A stretch of DNA of 32,731 nt from Candidatus Moranbacteria bacterium CG23_combo_of_CG06-09_8_20_14_all_35_22 (GCA_002772115.1 PCRW01000076.1:1802-34532); one strand, 5' to 3'. Shown: positions 1 to 8,245, counted from the first letter of the stretch. The notes: generated by a model not told the origin, from the sequence alone. Made by a program: numbers and translations.

Positions 1-12
1 TGAGTTCCTTAC

Positions 13-97
13 TGGTGCCGATGGTGGGACTTGAACCCACAAACCTTGCGGCACACGAACCTGAATCGTGCGTGTTTGCCAATTTCACCACATCGGC
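13..97 (-). tRNA. tRNA-Leu(CAG), 3' CCA encoded
   Basis: Reverse complement GCCGATGTGGTGAAATTGGCAAACACGCACGATTCAGGTTCGTG...GGGTTCAAGTCCCACCATCGGCACCA; acceptor GCCGATG/CATCGGC, anticodon loop TTCAGGT, long variable arm. Confidence 0.95.
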
Positions 98-129
98 TTT
101 CGTATTTCGTTAATTTCGTAGTTCGTAAA

Positions 130-468
130 TTATCCTAAAATCGCTTTGAGTCTCCTCACTTCTTCCGCCAACACTCCTTCATTTTCATACTCTCCATGAT
201 GGCGCGTGCCTTCTCCATAAGTTTCCTTTTTGGCATCTAAATGAATATTGATTGTCATATTCGCTCCATTTACCTTAACATACATATGAAATCGCGGATA
301 GCCCGAAGCTGAAAATGGACGCACAAAACTCATTTCCCCGCCTCGCGTCGACGAGCGATCGTCTCCGCGAGTCGAGGCGGGGTCGCTTTCTTGTCTTTGA
401 AAAAGATATCCCGCTCGACGAAGCAGATTAGCTGGGCTACTGGAAATGTTTTTAATTTCTAACTGCAT
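130..468 (-). CDS. Small conserved-looking hypothetical protein with an in-frame palindromic repeat insertion
   Basis: 112-aa ORF; DPASTRGDDRSSTRGGE segment is encoded by the repeat at 336-382 that recurs elsewhere in the window. Confidence 0.7.
   Translation of the reverse strand: MQLEIKNISSSPANLLRRAGYLFQRQESDPASTRGDDRSSTRGGEMSFVRPFSASGYPRFHMYVKVNGANMTINIHLDAKKETYGEGTRHHGEYENEGVLAEEVRRLKAILG
336..382. repeat. GC-rich palindromic element, copy 1 (CCCCGCCTCGCGTCGACGAGCGATCGTCTCCGCGAGTCGAGGCGGGG)
   Basis: Near-identical to 30761-30805 and, inverted, to 21602-21647. Confidence 0.9.
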
Positions 469-615
469 AATTTTAATCTAAAATTGCAAATAAATAAAAA
501 TTTGTTAAAATTCCTGTTTGAGAATCTTAATTTTTTCTAAAATTTTATGTACCAGCCGTCGACTTAATAAAATTTTAGCTAAAAAATTAGGATTCGAATT
601 AATTTTAAAAAATTT

Positions 616-1467
616 TTATTTATTTGCGAGCTTTGTAGCTCTTAAAGTATTACACAATAGCATCGCGACCGTCATCAGTCCTACTCCACCGGGCACGGGC
701 GTAATCGCGCTAGCAATTTTGGAAACTTGCAAAAAATCCACATCGCCCACCAATTTTCCTTCCTTGTTTCGATTCATTCCGACATCCACAACGACTGCTC
801 CTTGTTTTATCATATCCGCCGTAATTAGTCCAGCATGCCCCACCGCCGAAATCAAAATATCTGCCCCCAAACATTTTTCTTTCAAATTTTTTGTTTTGGA
901 ATTGCAAACCGTTACCGTCGCTCCCGCGTTTATCATCATTAGCGCTAATGGCTTTCCCACAATATTGCTTCGCCCCACAATCACACTGTCTTTGCCAATT
1001 ATCTCAATTTCGGATCTTTTCAAAATTTCTAGAATTCCTGCCGGCGTGCAAGGAAAAAATTTTTCTTGGCCTAAACCTAAAAATATTTTCCCGATATTTT
1101 CCGGATGAAAACAATCCACATCTTTTTTGGGATCAATGGCCAAAATTATTTTTTCTTTATCAATTTGTTTTGGCAACGGCAGTTGGACCAAAATTCCACT
1201 CACTGTTTCATCCTTATTCAACTTTCCAATTAGTTTTAACAATTTTTCTTCTTCTGTTTTTTCTTCCAATTCATACACTTCCGAATTAATTCCAATTTCT
1301 TCACAAGCCCTTTTTTTATTTTCCACATAAATTTTAGAAGCCTCGTCATCCCCCACCATCACCACCGCCAGCCCAGGAACAATTCCATTTTTTTTCAATT
1401 CCAAAACTTCAACTTTCAATTCTTTTTTAATTTCTTCTGCTAATTTTTTGCCATCTAATATTTTCAT
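616..1467 (-). CDS. folD: Methylenetetrahydrofolate dehydrogenase/cyclohydrolase FolD
   Basis: SGILVQLPLPKQID, DVDCFHPENIG, PCTPAGILEILK, VIVGRSNIVGKPLALMM, ITPVPGGVGLMTVAMLL. Confidence 0.97.
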   Translation of the reverse strand: MKILDGKKLAEEIKKELKVEVLELKKNGIVPGLAVVMVGDDEASKIYVENKKRACEEIGINSEVYELEEKTEEEKLLKLIGKLNKDETVSGILVQLPLPKQIDKEKIILAIDPKKDVDCFHPENIGKIFLGLGQEKFFPCTPAGILEILKRSEIEIIGKDSVIVGRSNIVGKPLALMMINAGATVTVCNSKTKNLKEKCLGADILISAVGHAGLITADMIKQGAVVVDVGMNRNKEGKLVGDVDFLQVSKIASAITPVPGGVGLMTVAMLLCNTLRATKLANK

Positions 1468-2126
1468 ACGATTTGATCTTTAATTTTTTTTAATATCTCC
1501 ACCACTTTATCATTTTTTTGAAGTTCGTCAACTGATTTCATTATACTTTCCGTATTTTCAGGATCTTCCAGCGTTTTAACTGCAAATATTCGAATAGTTT
1601 TATTCTCAGGTTTCCTCTCCACATATTTAGCCAAAATAGCATACCACAAGCCAAATGTTTCTGGACTTATATTTAAATTATTTTTTATATATGGCGGATT
1701 GTTAAAATAATTTACAATTTTTTCCCAATTATTATATTCGTCATAAATTAATTCTTCTTCCAAAAACTTGGCTGCTTGAATATAAAATTTAGTGTCATTC
1801 TTGAAGGAATAGAAATTATATTTATTTAAAATTTCTTCGCGTTTCATATCACAATACAAATGAAATTTCCAGCCAGCTTCAAATGATGTAAGCCCCGAAA
1901 AATTCAAATTCAAAACAGGAAAATAAAGGTGAGTATCTTTTCTTTTTATACTTTTATCAATCCTGCGAATATCTGGAAAAACACAGCCCAAAATAAATTC
2001 GTCGCGACTAATTTTACTCGTCGGCACCAAAAGCGTTTTTTCATCTTCCAAATCATTAAGACCCTCCGAATCCAATCGGTCAAAATATTTCTTAGCATAA
2101 ACAATGTGCGCAATTTGTGAAGCCAT
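1464..2126 (-). CDS. Hypothetical protein, possibly zinc-dependent phospholipase C-like
   Basis: N-terminal MASQIAHIVYAKK, FILGCVFPDIRRI, HLYFP, GWKFHLYCD pattern; overlaps folD by 4 nt. Confidence 0.6.
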   Translation of the reverse strand: MASQIAHIVYAKKYFDRLDSEGLNDLEDEKTLLVPTSKISRDEFILGCVFPDIRRIDKSIKRKDTHLYFPVLNLNFSGLTSFEAGWKFHLYCDMKREEILNKYNFYSFKNDTKFYIQAAKFLEEELIYDEYNNWEKIVNYFNNPPYIKNNLNISPETFGLWYAILAKYVERKPENKTIRIFAVKTLEDPENTESIMKSVDELQKNDKVVEILKKIKDQIV

Positions 2127-2167
2127 GCTATAATAATACCATAAAAATTAATAATAGCTATAACTAT

Positions 2168-2395
2168 ATGCCAAATGAATTAGAACAACCAAATTTAACT
2201 ATAATTCGCCGACGAAAAAAAGAAAATGGTGATACTAAGGATACCCGATTAGAAAATGGCCAAATAATAAAAACAGATCTAATTGGAGGAATAACACCGG
2301 AAGAAGTCAATGAAAAAGAAGTTCGGACTAAAAATGAAGCGATGGAAAGAAAATTAAAAGAAGAAATCACCGACTTTTTAGCTACAAGAAAATAA
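2168..2395 (+). CDS. Small hypothetical charged protein
   Basis: Likely start at ATG 2168 (MPNELEQPNLTIIRRRKK...), followed by a strong terminator. Confidence 0.55.
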   Translation: MPNELEQPNLTIIRRRKKENGDTKDTRLENGQIIKTDLIGGITPEEVNEKEVRTKNEAMERKLKEEITDFLATRK

Positions 2396-2406
2396 CTACT
2401 AAACTA

Positions 2407-2440
2407 AAGCGGGATCAAAAAAAACAATCCCGCTTTTTTT
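2407..2440 (+). terminator. Rho-independent terminator
   Basis: AAGCGGGAT ... ATCCCGCTT then a T-run. Confidence 0.85.
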
Positions 2441-2515
2441 ATTTTTTTTATTTATCACTTTTATTTTATATCTTAATTTACAACATCAACCTAGCCAGCC
2501 TCTGTCTCACTTTTG

Positions 2516-2576
2516 TGCATATGCACAAATTTGAGAATAATCACAAACTATGCATATGCATAAAGTTGATTATTCT
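2516..2576. repeat. 61-bp intergenic repeat, copy 1
   Basis: TGCATATGCACAAATTTGAGAATAATCACAAACTATGCATATGCATAAAGTTGATTATTCT; identical to 3707-3767. Confidence 0.95.
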
Positions 2577-2603
2577 GTCCCAAAGCTCAACTTTTAATTT
2601 CCT

Positions 2604-3593
2604 TTAAACTTCACTAATCACATCAAAACCTTTGAAACTTCCCACTACTGAATAACCGATAATTTTGATTTTTTTGTCAGTTATAGTTCTGATTTTTTTG
2701 GCTGTTTCATTTAGTGTCGCTCCAGAACCCGTAGCATCGTCGATAATCAAGATATTTGAATTGATAGTTTGATTTGGATTTATCGCTATCGTAGTTTGAG
2801 CATTAATTATCCGGTCTTCCAATTTTCGTAATGTTTTTTGTGGAATTTTAGTAGGACTATCAATTTTAACTGCATTTATTTTAGCCAGATTCAAATTCAA
2901 GTATTTCTCAAAAACATCTAAGAATTGAACTTTACGATCGATGGTTGGTGGGATAAAGCAAATTAATCCAATATTATATTTTTCAATTATATCCTTTATT
3001 CCGCTTTTAGTTAGTTTTGCAATTTCCAAAATCAAATCCTTGTTTTGAGAAGATTTTCCCAAATAGACCAATTGTCCCAATTTTGTCTTGCCAAAATGAC
3101 CAATAGTATAAAAATCACTAAAAAAAATATCATCCAGATAGACTTTCTCTTTTCCAGAAAGAATTATTTTTTTAGCAGAAATTAGTCCACTTTTTTTATT
3201 TTTAAATTTTTGGCTAATTTTAAGTTTTTGAATAAATTCTTCTTTTTCTTTTTCAAGATTAAATTGGTTTTTTCGGCACCAAATCTGAAATCCGGAAATT
3301 CCTCGAGATATCTCTCCACTAGGCGAAACATAGATATAATTTTGCTCAATAAGTTGATCGTCTTTGTCTAATGAATCAAAGTTTATATTTTCCAATTCAT
3401 TATCAACCACATAAAAAACACGCGGTACTGAGCCAGTTTTTTTGACTAATCGTTCATCCAGTAATTTCGCCAAATGTTTATGTGAGTTTTTTGAGGATAG
3501 GCCAAGCATTTTGATCAGTTCGGTTGACCTAATTGGACCATACTGCCTTATAATCCCCAATACTTTTTTTGCCTCCTTTGAAATATTTATCAT
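2604..3593 (-). CDS. Winged-HTH/phosphoribosyltransferase (ComF-like) fusion, putative autoregulator
   Basis: N-terminal wHTH (IRQYGPIRSTELIKMLGLSSKNSHKHLAKLLDERLVKKTG); C-terminal PRTase PRPP loop ILIIDDATGSGATLNETAKKI. Confidence 0.75.
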   Translation of the reverse strand: MINISKEAKKVLGIIRQYGPIRSTELIKMLGLSSKNSHKHLAKLLDERLVKKTGSVPRVFYVVDNELENINFDSLDKDDQLIEQNYIYVSPSGEISRGISGFQIWCRKNQFNLEKEKEEFIQKLKISQKFKNKKSGLISAKKIILSGKEKVYLDDIFFSDFYTIGHFGKTKLGQLVYLGKSSQNKDLILEIAKLTKSGIKDIIEKYNIGLICFIPPTIDRKVQFLDVFEKYLNLNLAKINAVKIDSPTKIPQKTLRKLEDRIINAQTTIAINPNQTINSNILIIDDATGSGATLNETAKKIRTITDKKIKIIGYSVVGSFKGFDVISEV

Positions 3594-3599
3594 AATATG

Positions 3600-3636
3600 A
3601 TTATAGCAGGTGAGTATTCACCTGTCAATACTCACC
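3600..3636 (-). promoter_or_regulatory. Consensus promoter with embedded operator-like palindrome
   Basis: Minus strand TTGACA (3623-3628), 17-bp spacer, TATAAT (3600-3605); GGTGAGTATTCACC fills 3609-3622 and AATACTCACC lies at 3627-3636. Confidence 0.85.
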
Positions 3637-3706
3637 CCCTAATAACGCCCTGTAATCTCTGCCTCTTTTTATTTTCCTATTCTATATCCACTACTCTCAC
3701 TTTCTA

Positions 3707-3767
3707 TGCATATGCACAAATTTGAGAATAATCACAAACTATGCATATGCATAAAGTTGATTATTCT
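3707..3767. repeat. 61-bp intergenic repeat, copy 2
   Basis: Base-for-base identical to 2516-2576. Confidence 0.95.
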
Positions 3768-3778
3768 TTTTGCGTAAT

Positions 3779-4213
3779 TTATTTTTTCTTCAAAATTTTC
3801 TTTGCTTCTTTCAAGAAATCCACTGCACTTTCCAACATACTTTCAGTTCCGGTTTTGTCAAAATCGCCATAATAATCAGCATTTTCACGAAGAGATTTTC
3901 CCAGTTGGAGTGCTTCCAAAAATTTATAACTCAAAATATTTTCTGCAATGTATAAAGATTTCAAAGCTTCCATTAAACAAAAGTGACTTTTCTCACGATA
4001 GCCTTTTTTATAAATCAAAGCCCTAGCTGTATGAAACATTGAATAATAAGTTTGAATTGTGCTCCATTTATAATTCTTTTGTACAAAACTATCTTGGGCT
4101 ATTTTCAAATCTTCCTTGGCTAAATCCAATTCTTTCAAAACTAACTGCTTGGCTTTGAAAAATGTTTTTATCTTTCCTCTCTCTAAACATTTTTCAAATT
4201 CCCTAGTCTTCAT
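3779..4213 (-). CDS. HEPN-domain protein
   Basis: AKEDLKIAQDSFVQKNYKWSTIQTYYSMFHTARALIYKKGYREKSHFCL; start set to MKTREFEK; partner of the MNT gene upstream. Confidence 0.8.
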   Translation of the reverse strand: MKTREFEKCLERGKIKTFFKAKQLVLKELDLAKEDLKIAQDSFVQKNYKWSTIQTYYSMFHTARALIYKKGYREKSHFCLMEALKSLYIAENILSYKFLEALQLGKSLRENADYYGDFDKTGTESMLESAVDFLKEAKKILKKK

Positions 4214-4739
4214 TTTTTTCCCAAAGCACTCTGCCTTTTTCAATCTCTTGAAAAAGCAAAGGCTTATTTTTATTAATTTTTATCATTTCATTGGGAGTTT
4301 TCACGATTAACTGAATCTTTTCTGAAAATTCTGAATTATTTATTATTTTTCTCACAACATTTAAGCTATTTGTTAGGACAAATATATCAATATCGCTGTC
4401 TTTTTTGTTCATTCCATCAGCAAACGATCCGAATAAAACAATTCTTATACTTTCCAATCTTAATTTTTCCACCAAAGGCTCAAGCGCTAAAATATTCAAA
4501 AGAATTTTCATTTCCCGAATTAAATTGTTTTTAACATCAGCACTGTAAAGAGAGCTTCTGCCAATTTTTCTACAACTTATCAATTTATGTTTAACTAAAA
4601 GATGCAACGCTAAATTAACCGCCGATTTCTTGACACCTGTTTTTTTTGAAATTTCTTTTTCTTGAAATTCTTCTCCGACATTTTCGCATATAAAAGCTAA
4701 TATCTTTTGTTGAGAAGTTGTGAAAAATATCTCTTTCAT
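4203..4739 (-). CDS. Winged-HTH + minimal nucleotidyltransferase (MNT)
   Basis: wHTH N-terminus (QEKEISKKTGVKKSAVNLALHLLVKHKLI) and NTase motif VLFGSFADGMNKKDSDIDIFVL. Confidence 0.85.
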   Translation of the reverse strand: MKEIFFTTSQQKILAFICENVGEEFQEKEISKKTGVKKSAVNLALHLLVKHKLISCRKIGRSSLYSADVKNNLIREMKILLNILALEPLVEKLRLESIRIVLFGSFADGMNKKDSDIDIFVLTNSLNVVRKIINNSEFSEKIQLIVKTPNEMIKINKNKPLLFQEIEKGRVLWEKNED

Positions 4740-4753
4740 GGTTTTATATTATA

Positions 4754-4806
4754 TTCCATTATTTTGGATATATTTCCATTATAATGGAATACAATAATTT
4801 TGTCAA
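4754..4806 (-). promoter_or_regulatory. Consensus promoter with two operator-like palindromes
   Basis: Minus strand TTGACA (4801-4806), 17 bp, TATAAT (4778-4783); palindrome TTCCATTATAATGGAA (4774-4789) and degenerate copy TTCCATTATTTTGGAT (4754-4769). Confidence 0.85.
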
Positions 4807-5074
4807 TATTCACGCGCGATCTGCCTCTTTTTATTTTGCACTTTTATTTTATATTTTAATTTCCAACAACAACCACTTTCTCACTTTTATGCATATGCAC
4901 AAAAGTGATTATTTCGTTTTGTTGGAGATACTTTCATTATTTCGAAAAGAATATTGTGCACTCTTACTCTCTCATCAAAGTTGAGCTTTTTGAAAAGTTT
5001 AGGCTCCACCCTAAAGCTCAACTTTTAACATCCCACATTTTGTTTCATGCTTTATGTTTCATGTTTCATGCTTT

Positions 5075-6649
5075 TTATTCCACCCAATACTTCTTCTTCA
5101 TCAATTCTTCCTCCTCTTTCTTTTCTTCTTCGATTTTTTTCTTAGCCATCACGCGAAGATCGTTAAGATCTTTTTTATTTAAAGCTTTCGCCAAATTTAA
5201 TAAATCTTTTTTATTATTCAGTTTTTGATCATCAATCACCTCGGCTAGCATCACATCCAAGATTGCCCCAATTTTTGGTCCGGGTTGAAGTTTTAATTCT
5301 TTTATCAAATCATTGCCATTAATTTTGAGTTGCTTGACCGAAATTGCATCGTGCGAAACTTTTTCCACCATAAATTTGAAATGACGCAGTTTATATGGCA
5401 CGGCTTTTGCCACGCCTGACCCAAGTCGATCAGCAATTCGTACATCGATTAAATCATTGATATTTTCCACGCCAACTTTTTGCACCACTCGACGCACTCC
5501 CGATTCACCCACTTCATCCACATTGTAGTAGAACATATGATTTTTCACAAGCATCACAGTTTTCTCAATAACCTTCCTTGGATATTTCATCCGTTCTAAA
5601 ATTTTCTCCGCCATTTTTGCACCGACATATTCATGCGAATAGAAAGTTGCCATTTCCCCAGTTCCTCTTTTTGATTTCGGTTTTCCAATATCATGCAAAA
5701 ATGAGGCCAACCGCACTTCTAACTTGGATGACGGACATTTTTCTAAGCTAGCCAGAAGATGCGCATAAACCGTGTTGTATGGTCCAAAATAATGATGGCG
5801 ATTTTGCTTTATCCCAATTGCTTCAATTATCTCAGGAATAAATTCATCCATCAATTTACTTTCCACTAAAAGTTCCACCCCCCCACTTGGATCACTTGAA
5901 AGAATTATCTTATTGAATTCATCTCGAATTCTTTCTTGTGAAATAAATCGTAAATTTTTCGCATTCTTCTTGATCGCCAAAAAAGTTTTTTCTTCGATAG
6001 TCCAACTATTTTGAATTTGAGATTTTGAATTTGAAATTTGTTTGTTATTTGTTATTTGAGATTTGTTATTTCCGCTAAGCTGAACAGCGAAGCGGACTGC
6101 TCGCATCATCCGCAGTGCATCCTCATCAAATCTTTCATTTGCATCCCCTACTGCCCGAATTATTTTATTCTTAAGATCTTCTTGCCCCCCAAACAAATCA
6201 ATAATTTCATATTTGTCTTTTGTTTCATGTTTCATGTTGCATGCTACATGAATTGCCATCGCATTCACCGTAAAATCTCTTCTTGAAAGATCTTCTCCTA
6301 AAGTTTTAGCAAATTTCACCTCATCCGGATGACGCTTATCAGAATATTTTGATTCGATACGATATGTGGTAATTTCCACATTCGGCCCATCCCAATCTTT
6401 TTCTTCTACGCCCTCAATATATTTCAAAGGCAACATCACTGTCCCAAAATCATTCTCATATTTTCCGTCTGGAAAGATTTTCAAAATTTCCTCCGGCTTT
6501 CCATTTGTTGCAATGTCCCAATCCTTCGGTTCCTTTTCTAACATCAAATCCCGCACACATCCACCAACTATATACGCCTCAAAACCAGCCCATTCGAGCT
6601 TTCTAATAACTTCTATTATATATTGAGGGAATTCTATTTTTTTAGTCAT
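5075..6649 (-). CDS. cca: CCA tRNA nucleotidyltransferase with HD domain
   Basis: AYIVGGCVRDLMLEKEPKDWDIATNG, SRRDFTVNAMAIH, HDIGKPK; contains low-complexity insertions NNKSQITNNKQISNSKSQIQNS and ACNMKHETKDKYE. Confidence 0.93.
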   Translation of the reverse strand: MTKKIEFPQYIIEVIRKLEWAGFEAYIVGGCVRDLMLEKEPKDWDIATNGKPEEILKIFPDGKYENDFGTVMLPLKYIEGVEEKDWDGPNVEITTYRIESKYSDKRHPDEVKFAKTLGEDLSRRDFTVNAMAIHVACNMKHETKDKYEIIDLFGGQEDLKNKIIRAVGDANERFDEDALRMMRAVRFAVQLSGNNKSQITNNKQISNSKSQIQNSWTIEEKTFLAIKKNAKNLRFISQERIRDEFNKIILSSDPSGGVELLVESKLMDEFIPEIIEAIGIKQNRHHYFGPYNTVYAHLLASLEKCPSSKLEVRLASFLHDIGKPKSKRGTGEMATFYSHEYVGAKMAEKILERMKYPRKVIEKTVMLVKNHMFYYNVDEVGESGVRRVVQKVGVENINDLIDVRIADRLGSGVAKAVPYKLRHFKFMVEKVSHDAISVKQLKINGNDLIKELKLQPGPKIGAILDVMLAEVIDDQKLNNKKDLLNLAKALNKKDLNDLRVMAKKKIEEEKKEEEELMKKKYWVE

Positions 6650-7016
6650 AAATTTCTACTTTCATAATATCTTCTATATCATATTTTCGCAAATATTTCA
6701 GGAATATAAAAAGAGCCAAAATACCAAAAATAGCATCGATAATATTTTTGAAAAATAGGTATAACATTTTACAAAAATAAACAACAAAAAGGAAACTCCC
6801 AAAAAGAAATAGCATAGAGAGAACAAACCCGCAAGCAGATAAACAACCCATTACTAAAATAGCAACAAAGGATGAGGCAGTCGTCAAATGATAAAGATAG
6901 GACGATAACTCCCATAACACAAACAAAATTAAACTTAAAAAACATAATGAACTTCCAGTTAATAGACAATCGCCAACTACTTCTTTCTTCAATTCACTGT
7001 CCAATATTTTTTTCAT
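6642..7016 (-). CDS. Small multi-TM hypothetical membrane protein
   Basis: Hydrophobic segments; start set to MKKILDSELKKE because AAAGGAGAGGG precedes it; TTGACA-17-TATACT promoter upstream. Confidence 0.55.
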   Translation of the reverse strand: MKKILDSELKKEVVGDCLLTGSSLCFLSLILFVLWELSSYLYHLTTASSFVAILVMGCLSACGFVLSMLFLFGSFLFVVYFCKMLYLFFKNIIDAIFGILALFIFLKYLRKYDIEDIMKVEIYD

Positions 7017-7095
7017 TTTCCCTCTCCTTTTTAAATTTTCAAAGATCTCTGCTAAGCCTCCAATTGACCTATTCAATTTTTCAGCTTAACAAAAG

Positions 7096-7124
7096 AGTAT
7101 AGCATACTATTTTTATTTTGTCAA
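7096..7124 (-). promoter_or_regulatory. Sigma70-type promoter
   Basis: Minus strand TTGACA (7119-7124), 17-bp spacer, TATACT (7096-7101). Confidence 0.75.
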
Positions 7125-7241
7125 CCCTTTTTGATGATAATTTTGCATAATTTTGATATTTTGCTTTATATTAGCCTTAATTTTAAATAATCAAACAAAG
7201 GTTTATTTGCTATTTTTCTTCCCCTGTGCTATAATTAAGCT

Positions 7242-7985
7242 ATGATAAAAAACATTTTCAAAAAACAGCTGATTGGTCTTGGTTTTAGTGATCACGAGGC
7301 GGATATCTATCTAGTTCTACTAGAAAATGGACATTCCTCGACTGGACCAATTATCAAAAAAACTAATTTGCATCGAAATATCGTCTATGAGACGCTAAAT
7401 AAGTTAGTTAACAAGAAATTCGTTTCTGAATCTAATCAACGAGGCATAAAACACTACAAAGCACTAAATCCAGAAAAAATATTGCATCATAAAGAAGAAC
7501 AATTCAATCTTGCTCAAAATTTAATCCCCCAACTTAAGGATTTACAAACAAAAGAAAAAGTTGAAGTAGTTTTATATGAAGGTTTAAGCGGTTTTCAGAC
7601 AGCTCTTAAAAACGCAATTGATAGAATTACTCCCAATCAAAATATATTGGTTTTAGCAACTGGAGGAGAATTTTTTTACAAAAATATTGGCAATGCTCTT
7701 AAATATTACGACAAAAAAAGAAAAGAGAAAAAAATCAATATCAAAATGATTTATCAATCTTCCAAAAACGAAAGCCTGGCAAAAACTACACGCCTTAGAC
7801 CACTTATGGAAGTTAAATATATTGAATCTCCTTTTTTGCCAATTTCTGAAATTGAAATTATGGAAAATACAATTTTAATGCAAATTTATTCTGATCCTCC
7901 TGTGGTAATTGAAATATCCAGCAAAGAAGTCGCCGATAGTTACAGAAATCATTTTACTGATCTTTGGGAGAAAGCTGAAAAATAA
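7242..7985 (+). CDS. TrmB-family transcriptional regulator
   Basis: N-terminal LIGLGFSDHEADIYLVLLENGHSSTGPIIKKTNLHRNIVYETLNKLVNKKFV HTH followed by the typical C-terminal domain. Confidence 0.85.
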   Translation: MIKNIFKKQLIGLGFSDHEADIYLVLLENGHSSTGPIIKKTNLHRNIVYETLNKLVNKKFVSESNQRGIKHYKALNPEKILHHKEEQFNLAQNLIPQLKDLQTKEKVEVVLYEGLSGFQTALKNAIDRITPNQNILVLATGGEFFYKNIGNALKYYDKKRKEKKINIKMIYQSSKNESLAKTTRLRPLMEVKYIESPFLPISEIEIMENTILMQIYSDPPVVIEISSKEVADSYRNHFTDLWEKAEK

Positions 7986-8002
7986 TTCCTTTTAAAATCA
8001 CA

Positions 8003-8031
8003 AAAAAAATCACTACGCAGTGATTTTTTTT
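8003..8031 (+). terminator. Rho-independent terminator
   Basis: AAAAAAATCACT ACGC AGTGATTTTTTT. Confidence 0.85.
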
Positions 8032-8041
8032 ATTTGTTTTG

Positions 8042-8240
8042 TGTCCCCACCAAGAATCGAACTTGAATCTAGAGCTTCCGCCAAAGGCGGACAAGTAGGA
8101 GTCTCTGTTCCCCGCCTGCCATCGCCTGTGCCCTCGTCAAGAATCGAACTTGAATCTAGAGCTTAGGAGTCTCTTGTTCTATCCGTTGAACTACGAGGGC
8201 TCAGGCAAAGGCGGGCAGGTATCCATTGAACTATGAGGAC
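8042..8240 (-). pseudogene. Split tRNA-Arg(CCT)-like gene interrupted by two repeat insertions, one containing an intact tRNA
   Basis: Pieces 8240-8220, 8110-8096 and 8076-8042 join to GTCCTCATAGTTCAATGGATA+GAACAGAGACTCCTA+AGCTCTAGATTCAAGTTCGATTCTTGGTGGGGACA, a 71-nt cloverleaf with acceptor GTCCTCA/TGGGGAC. Confidence 0.75.
8129..8200 (-). tRNA. tRNA-Arg(CCT)
   Basis: GCCCTCGTAGTTCAACGGATAGAACAAGAGACTCCTAAGCTCTAGATTCAAGTTCGATTCTTGACGAGGGCA; loop CTCCTAA. Confidence 0.9.
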
Positions 8241-8245
8241 AATCG

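Noticed and set aside
518-1330. Plus-strand ORFs 518-1108, 891-1289 and 1127-1330
   Set aside because: Antisense to the well-supported folD gene with no recognisable protein signature.
8077-8095. Group I or archaeal-type tRNA intron
   Set aside because: Only 19 bp and made of a common GC-rich hairpin repeat; far too short for a self-splicing intron, and no bulge-helix-bulge was identified.
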